A stretch of 64,000 nt of DNA from an uncultured Prevotella sp. GTDB lineage: Bacteria > Bacteroidota > Bacteroidia > Bacteroidales > Bacteroidaceae. A model generated the notes under the pieces. That model saw nothing but the letters and a program-made list of their open reading frames with translations. It was not told the origin of the DNA and made no database searches. Below, in pieces: positions 59,730-64,000 of the stretch; the stretch's first letter is position 1; every line of letters starts with the position of its first letter. A program made the translations under genes and the position numbers. The DNA lies in contig URLI01000002.1 in assembly GCA_900548585.1 (NCBI GenBank), positions 1 to 64,000 on the forward strand, read 5' to 3'.

Positions 59730-60862
59730 AGAAATTAATCACCCTTGCATGTGCCGTCCTGTTGCTCGCGGCATGCAACAAAAACGCGGGCAACAACAGT
59801 GTCAAGGATGAGAATGCCAAGGACACAGCGAAAGTGACCGTGAAATATGCACACGGCTTCAGCGTGGAGAACCGCAAAGACTGCCGCCTGGTGGACATAA
59901 GGAGCCCACACGAAAACGACAGTGCCACGACATACCGCTTCGCACTCGTGCCGCGAGGGACGAAGCCGGACGGCGTTCCCGAAGGCTACACTGTGATAGA
60001 AACGCCCGTGAAGAGCATCATCTGCATGACGACGCAGCAACTCGGAGGGTTCATAAAGCTCGGCGCGCTCGATTTCGTGAAAGGCATGTCGAGCGTGAAG
60101 CGGCTTTCCGACAAGGAGGTGAAACAGCGCGTCAAGGACGGGCGCATAGTGAAAATCGGCAAGGAGGGCAACTTCGACGACGAGATGATACTCGCCACGC
60201 AGCCCGACGCGATACTCATATCGCTGTCAAAACGCGGAGGGTTCGACAAACTGCGCGACGCCGGGGTGCCGCTGATGCCGTACATGGGCTATGAGGAGGT
60301 GTCACCGCTGGCGCAGGCGGAATGGATAAAGTTCGTGGGGATGCTCACGGGGAAGACCGCCGAGGCGAACGCCATCTTCGGAGAGGTGGAACGCAACTAC
60401 AAAGACGCCAAGGCGATGCTTCCGAAATATGAGAAAATGCCGGCGGTGCTGTACGGGAAGATGCACGGCGACAACTGGTATGCGATGGGTGGCAAGAGTT
60501 TCATCGCAACGTTGATAAACGATGCGGGAGGAATGTATTTCATGGGCGCGGACGACCGCACAGGGGGCGTGCTTCTCGACTTCGAGGAGGTTTACGCCAA
60601 CGCCGGCAACGCCGACTTCTGGATAATACAGAACAAGGAAAAGGAAGTCTTTTCATACAAGTCGCTCGTTTCCGACGACCCGCGATATGCCGATTTCATT
60701 GCGTGCAGGAACAGGAAGGTGGTGTGCTGCGACATGAGCCACACGCCACTCAACGAACTGTCGGCAATGGAGCCGGACATACTGCTTAAGGACTTCATCA
60801 AGGCATTCCACCCGGAATTGCTGAAAGACTACAAACCGAAATACTACAAACTGGCGGAATGA
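59726..60862 (+). CDS. btuF: ABC transporter substrate-binding lipoprotein (BtuF-like)
   Basis: The frame is open well into the cobK-cbiD gene, but the ATG in the ATGA overlap gives a proper lipoprotein signal (LLLAAC, Cys17), so the product is 378 residues. It is a cluster A/FecB-BtuF type binding protein: VIETPVKSIICMTTQQ, then LATQPDAILISLSKRGGFDKL and AMEPDILLKDFIKAF. Linked to corrin synthesis genes and btuC, it probably captures cobalamin or cobinamide in the periplasm, though siderophore-type ligands cannot be excluded. Confidence 0.9.
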   Translation: MKKLITLACAVLLLAACNKNAGNNSVKDENAKDTAKVTVKYAHGFSVENRKDCRLVDIRSPHENDSATTYRFALVPRGTKPDGVPEGYTVIETPVKSIICMTTQQLGGFIKLGALDFVKGMSSVKRLSDKEVKQRVKDGRIVKIGKEGNFDDEMILATQPDAILISLSKRGGFDKLRDAGVPLMPYMGYEEVSPLAQAEWIKFVGMLTGKTAEANAIFGEVERNYKDAKAMLPKYEKMPAVLYGKMHGDNWYAMGGKSFIATLINDAGGMYFMGADDRTGGVLLDFEEVYANAGNADFWIIQNKEKEVFSYKSLVSDDPRYADFIACRNRKVVCCDMSHTPLNELSAMEPDILLKDFIKAFHPELLKDYKPKYYKLAE

Positions 60863-61878
60863 GAAACAACAGCCTGCCCCACTTCGTGATGATGACACTC
60901 GTCATCGCCGCCCTGTTCTTCCTCAACCTGTCGGTGGGGACGATAAACATCCCCCTCGCCTCGCTGTGGGACATAATAACCGGAGGCAACGGAGAGCCGG
61001 TGGTGTGGCGGAACATCATACTGAAGTCGCGGCTGCCGCAGGCTCTCACAGCCACGGTTGCCGGCGCGGGCCTTGCCATCAGCGGCCTGCAGATGCAGAC
61101 GGTGTTCCACAACCCGCTCGCCGGCCCGTCGGTGCTTGGCATCAGCAACGGCGCGTCGCTCGGCGTGGGCCTGATGGTGCTGGCGTCGGGCGGCATCGGC
61201 GGCGTGGCGATGAGCAGCCTCGGCATAGCAGGCAACGCGGCGTTGTCCATCGGGGCAATCGCTGGTTCGCTGTCCGTCATGTCGCTCATCGTCTATGTGG
61301 CGCAGCGCGTCAAGGGCAATGTGACGCTGCTCATCATCGGCGTGATGATCGGCTATGTCGCCACGGCAATCATCGGCGTGATGAAATATTTCGCCGCCGA
61401 GGAGGACATCAGGGCATACGTGGTGTGGGGGCTGGGCAGCTTCTCGCGCGTCTCGGCCGGGCAGGTGTGGCTCTTCGTCACAATCATGGCCGCCCTGATA
61501 CCGCTGTCAATGCTCCTCGTCAAGACCATGAACCTGCTCATGCTGGGCGAGGACTACGCGCGCAACCTGGGTCTCAACATACGCCGCGCGCGCCTTCTGG
61601 TAATCGGCTGCAGCGGCATACTCGTGGCAATAGTCACCGCCTACTGCGGGCCAGTGATGTTCCTCGGGCTTGCCGTGCCACACCTGTGCCGAGCGATATG
61701 GCGCACCAGTGACCACCGCGTGATGATGCCAGCCACCATGCTCACTGGGGCGGCGCTCGCCCTTGCGTGCTGCATCATCGCGCGTATGCCGGGCTTCGAG
61801 GGCGCACTGCCGATAAACTCGGTCACTGCACTCGTCGGCGCGCCGATTGTGGCAATGGTGCTGTTCAAGCGCAAGTGA
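60859..61878 (+). CDS. btuC: FecCD-family permease (BtuC-like)
   Basis: An inner-membrane permease of 339 residues with about nine to ten helices. It has the FecCD/BtuC motifs RLPQALTATVAGAGLAISG, GPSVLGISNGASLG, WGLGSFSRVSAGQVW and FLGLAVPHLCRAIW (the ATPase-coupling region). The C-terminus is complete. Its ATG overlaps the btuF stop by 4 bases. An ATP-binding subunit should follow, but here an oppositely oriented integrase gene ends 8 bases later. Confidence 0.93.
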   Translation: MRNNSLPHFVMMTLVIAALFFLNLSVGTINIPLASLWDIITGGNGEPVVWRNIILKSRLPQALTATVAGAGLAISGLQMQTVFHNPLAGPSVLGISNGASLGVGLMVLASGGIGGVAMSSLGIAGNAALSIGAIAGSLSVMSLIVYVAQRVKGNVTLLIIGVMIGYVATAIIGVMKYFAAEEDIRAYVVWGLGSFSRVSAGQVWLFVTIMAALIPLSMLLVKTMNLLMLGEDYARNLGLNIRRARLLVIGCSGILVAIVTAYCGPVMFLGLAVPHLCRAIWRTSDHRVMMPATMLTGAALALACCIIARMPGFEGALPINSVTALVGAPIVAMVLFKRK

Positions 61879-61886
61879 CAGTAACA

Positions 61887-62807
61887 TCAGTCCATGCCGA
61901 CAAACTTGTTCATTTTCTGTATGCAGCGCTTCTTCTGATCTATGTTTGGATGTACATAGAGATTTAGAGTCGTTGAAACGTTGGAATGCCCAAGTATGGC
62001 ACTCACCGTTTTATAGTCGCAATGACTTTCGATGCACCTCGTGGCAAACGTGTGGCGCAGTCCGTGAAAAACGATGCGCGGTATTCCCAGCCGCTGCAAC
62101 AGCCGATAGAAATAGTCCCTGTAGGCGCGTGGTTCGGTCGATGTCTCCGCCCTCCCCACGACAAAAGGCGTGTCGGATGCCCTTTTCAGTTCTCGCAATA
62201 CTGCATGCAGTGGTTTTGACACGGGAATTTCCCTAAAGGAGTTCTGGGTCTTCGGTTTCGAGAATACCTTTTCGGTCGCCCGCATGTCGCTATTGTATAC
62301 TCGCCCCACTGTGCGCCTCACCGTGATGACGCGTTGGATGAGGTCAACGTCCTTCCATTGCAATGCGCAGACCTCGCCAATCCGCATGCCAGTACAGATG
62401 GCAATGAGTATTCCGACATTCCTATGGCTCGGGTTCTCTGTGAGATGCCGCATCAACTTCCTTTGTTGGCTCATAGAAAGTGTTTGCAGGTGACGTTCGC
62501 TTGCATCCGACGGGTATGTCAGCATCCATTCGTCCCTGCGAAACAGTTTTTTCCCAGCCCCAAACTTTACCACTGCCTTTAGGGTAGCTACGATGTCTCG
62601 TATCGTCTTTCTCGCAAGGCCTTTTTCCGTTTGCGAAATGATGAATTGCTGGACATCCCCCTCACTGATTTCTGTTGCCGTGCCGAAGTAAGGCAGCAAA
62701 TAATGCCGTATGATCAACCGGTAGGCACACATGGTGGAATGCTTGACGAGGGGTCGTTTCATGTCGCTCCACATCTGCGACAGTTCTTTAAATGTGGTCT
62801 GTTTCAT
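61887..62807 (-). CDS. Tyrosine integrase of a mobile element
   Basis: A 306-residue phage/ICE-type recombinase. The start MKQTTFKELSQMW is preferred; the upstream extension overlaps the probable promoter (CATATTTG at 62840-62847). An N-terminal SAM-like core-binding domain (about 5-85) and a catalytic domain with Arg142 (ICTGMRIGEV), Lys186, His248 and Arg251 (FHGLRHTFAT), His274 (LGHSNV) and Tyr284 (LNLYVHP) are present, so it should be active. It is unlike the xerD gene at 47 kb. It lies tail to tail with btuC and probably marks an element boundary. Confidence 0.88.
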   Translation of the reverse strand: MKQTTFKELSQMWSDMKRPLVKHSTMCAYRLIIRHYLLPYFGTATEISEGDVQQFIISQTEKGLARKTIRDIVATLKAVVKFGAGKKLFRRDEWMLTYPSDASERHLQTLSMSQQRKLMRHLTENPSHRNVGILIAICTGMRIGEVCALQWKDVDLIQRVITVRRTVGRVYNSDMRATEKVFSKPKTQNSFREIPVSKPLHAVLRELKRASDTPFVVGRAETSTEPRAYRDYFYRLLQRLGIPRIVFHGLRHTFATRCIESHCDYKTVSAILGHSNVSTTLNLYVHPNIDQKKRCIQKMNKFVGMD

Positions 62808-62866
62808 GTACATATTTATTATATGGATAGTATTACAATCAAATATGCACATAAAAAAACACCGTG

Positions 62867-64000
62867 CTACCTGTTTCCCTTTGCCCGGTTATGGGTCTTG
62901 CAGAGCATCTCGCAGTTTTCGATGGTGGTTGCCCCGCCTTTGCTCCATGCCGTTACATGGTCGGCATCCATTTCGTTTGCTTTGTAGATGCGCGTCTTGT
63001 TGGAATTGTTCCCCAGCGCGCACAGCGGGCAGTTGGAGATTCCCCGCTCCCTGGCCGCTGCCGTCTGCCGCTCATACGCCGCCCTCTTTGTCGACTCCTC
63101 AAAGACGCGGATGTCGAGCAACTTGTGGTCCCGCTCACCCCCAAGCACATACTCATAAATGTTTCGCGGACACCTTACGGCCATGTCTCCTTGCAATGAT
63201 GCAACCCTTTCCGCCGTGTACTCTGTGCTGTACGGCGTGTTGTGGTAAGTCTCGTATAGCCGTCCCCACTCCAGTCCGCACATGTTCCTCTCAACCATGG
63301 CAAAGGTTGCCGACACCCAGTCTATCACTGAGCGGAAATAACCCTCAAGTTCCCCAATGCCATCGTCCTGCCTGTGCTTGCTCATGTAGGCATCAACGGT
63401 GACACCCTTGCTGCTGCACACCCATTCCAGAGCCGTGGAAAGGAAGTCCTGGCGCTTCACATCCCCTTTCACATAGCACGCCCACTTCTGCATCTCGGAA
63501 TTTCGCGAATTGCTGAAAACCGCCTTTGCGCGGTTGACGAACTTGCCAGAGTATATGGCGTTGCGCAGTTCCTGTTCGTTGAGCGGGATTCCCGCTATGT
63601 TGATTGTCTTGAACCATTCCTTAATCTCCCTCTCTTCCCCCTTGCACTCGTAAATCAGCAGTGGGGATCTAGTGATGCGTTGCCGCTCATCTTCTGGCAG
63701 TCCGGAGAAATACTGCATGTTGCCGTTCTCGTCTTTTATTGCAAACTTGCCCGTAACGAAGCGGCCGATGGAAGTGATGCGTTGCTGTCCGTCCAATACT
63801 TCATAGCGCTTGTCATCCGTCACGTTGAAGTAAATCAAGCCTATAGGATAGCCACGCAGCAGCGACTCTATGACCGCCACGTCCTTCTTTCCATCATTAT
63901 ATATGTAGTGCCGCTGATATTCAGGCTGTATCGTCAAGCGGCCGTCAAGTCCGAAGAGTCCCTTACCCTCCAGTTCGTTGTAGGTAAACCCCTTGCAAAT
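62867..64000 (-). CDS. DUF262-HNH endonuclease protein (5' end beyond window)
   Basis: The frame is open to the window edge, giving 377 visible residues and missing the true start. The N-terminal part is DUF262 (ParB/Srx-like): TIQPEYQRHYIY, then VIESLLRGYPIGLIYF and YEVLDGQQRITSIGRF with the DGQQR motif. The C-terminus is an HNH nuclease: CPLCALGNNSN, then DADHVTAWSKGG and LCKTHNRAKG. This is the architecture of GmrSD-type modification-dependent enzymes and related defence nucleases. Next to an integrase it probably belongs to a defence cargo. The target is unknown. Confidence 0.88.
   Translation of the reverse strand: MCKGFTYNELEGKGLFGLDGRLTIQPEYQRHYIYNDGKKDVAVIESLLRGYPIGLIYFNVTDDKRYEVLDGQQRITSIGRFVTGKFAIKDENGNMQYFSGLPEDERQRITRSPLLIYECKGEEREIKEWFKTINIAGIPLNEQELRNAIYSGKFVNRAKAVFSNSRNSEMQKWACYVKGDVKRQDFLSTALEWVCSSKGVTVDAYMSKHRQDDGIGELEGYFRSVIDWVSATFAMVERNMCGLEWGRLYETYHNTPYSTEYTAERVASLQGDMAVRCPRNIYEYVLGGERDHKLLDIRVFEESTKRAAYERQTAAARERGISNCPLCALGNNSNKTRIYKANEMDADHVTAWSKGGATTIENCEMLCKTHNRAKGNR

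Overview
The window is about 64 kb of a Bacteroidota chromosome, most likely a Prevotella-like member of the Bacteroidales. This is inferred from the recurrent -33 TTTG / -7 TAnnTTTG promoter pairs, the scarcity of Shine-Dalgarno sites, a C10 (streptopain/interpain-type) peptidase with a T9SS-like tail, BtuB-type TonB receptors behind a cobalamin riboswitch, and a DUF4294 gene. No rRNA, CRISPR array or complete insertion sequence was seen. One tRNA (Gln-UUG) is present.

Layout. 0-12 kb holds housekeeping and envelope genes: tRNA-Gln, two lipoproteins, argS with an overlapping ygbA-like gene, an MBOAT acyltransferase paired with an SGNH esterase-like protein, the C10 peptidase, and an exported glutamine-amidotransferase-like protein. 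12.4-22.6 kb is one long plus-strand operon of eight genes and the most unusual part of the window. It encodes a VWA-like lipoprotein, a four-helix membrane protein, a tubulin/FtsZ-like GTPase, a 1178-residue protein with an actin/Hsp70-type ATPase domain, a membrane-anchored coiled-coil protein, a retropepsin-like lipoprotein, and two paralogous zinc-ribbon membrane proteins. It looks like a membrane-linked, two-filament (tubulin plus actin) machine of unknown purpose. 22.7-26 kb has eno, ribD and a DUF4294 protein.

From 26 to 62 kb the theme is vitamin B12, its import and its use. cobQ and cbiA face a riboswitch-controlled operon of two TonB-dependent receptors and an exported CbiK-like metal chelatase lipoprotein. 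A minus-strand operon then encodes B12-dependent glutamate mutase (glmS, glmL, glmE), methylaspartate ammonia-lyase, three conserved accessory genes and a two-subunit class I fumarase, which in this setting is probably mesaconase. Together these are the methylaspartate route of glutamate fermentation. After miaB, xerD, a U32 protein, sufE, a SpoU methyltransferase and an Rpn nuclease come cobD and cbiB. A tightly overlapping corrin-ring operon follows, with several fused enzymes (CobJ-CobH, CobL, CbiG-CobM, CobK-CbiD), then btuF and btuC. No btuD ATPase follows.

The right edge (61.9-64 kb) is accessory: a tyrosine integrase ends 8 bp from btuC, and a DUF262-HNH protein runs off the window. 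Two intergenic repeat families run through the window: a palindrome-prone element of about 28 bp (seven copies) and a 22-bp tandem repeat (two arrays in opposite orientation).
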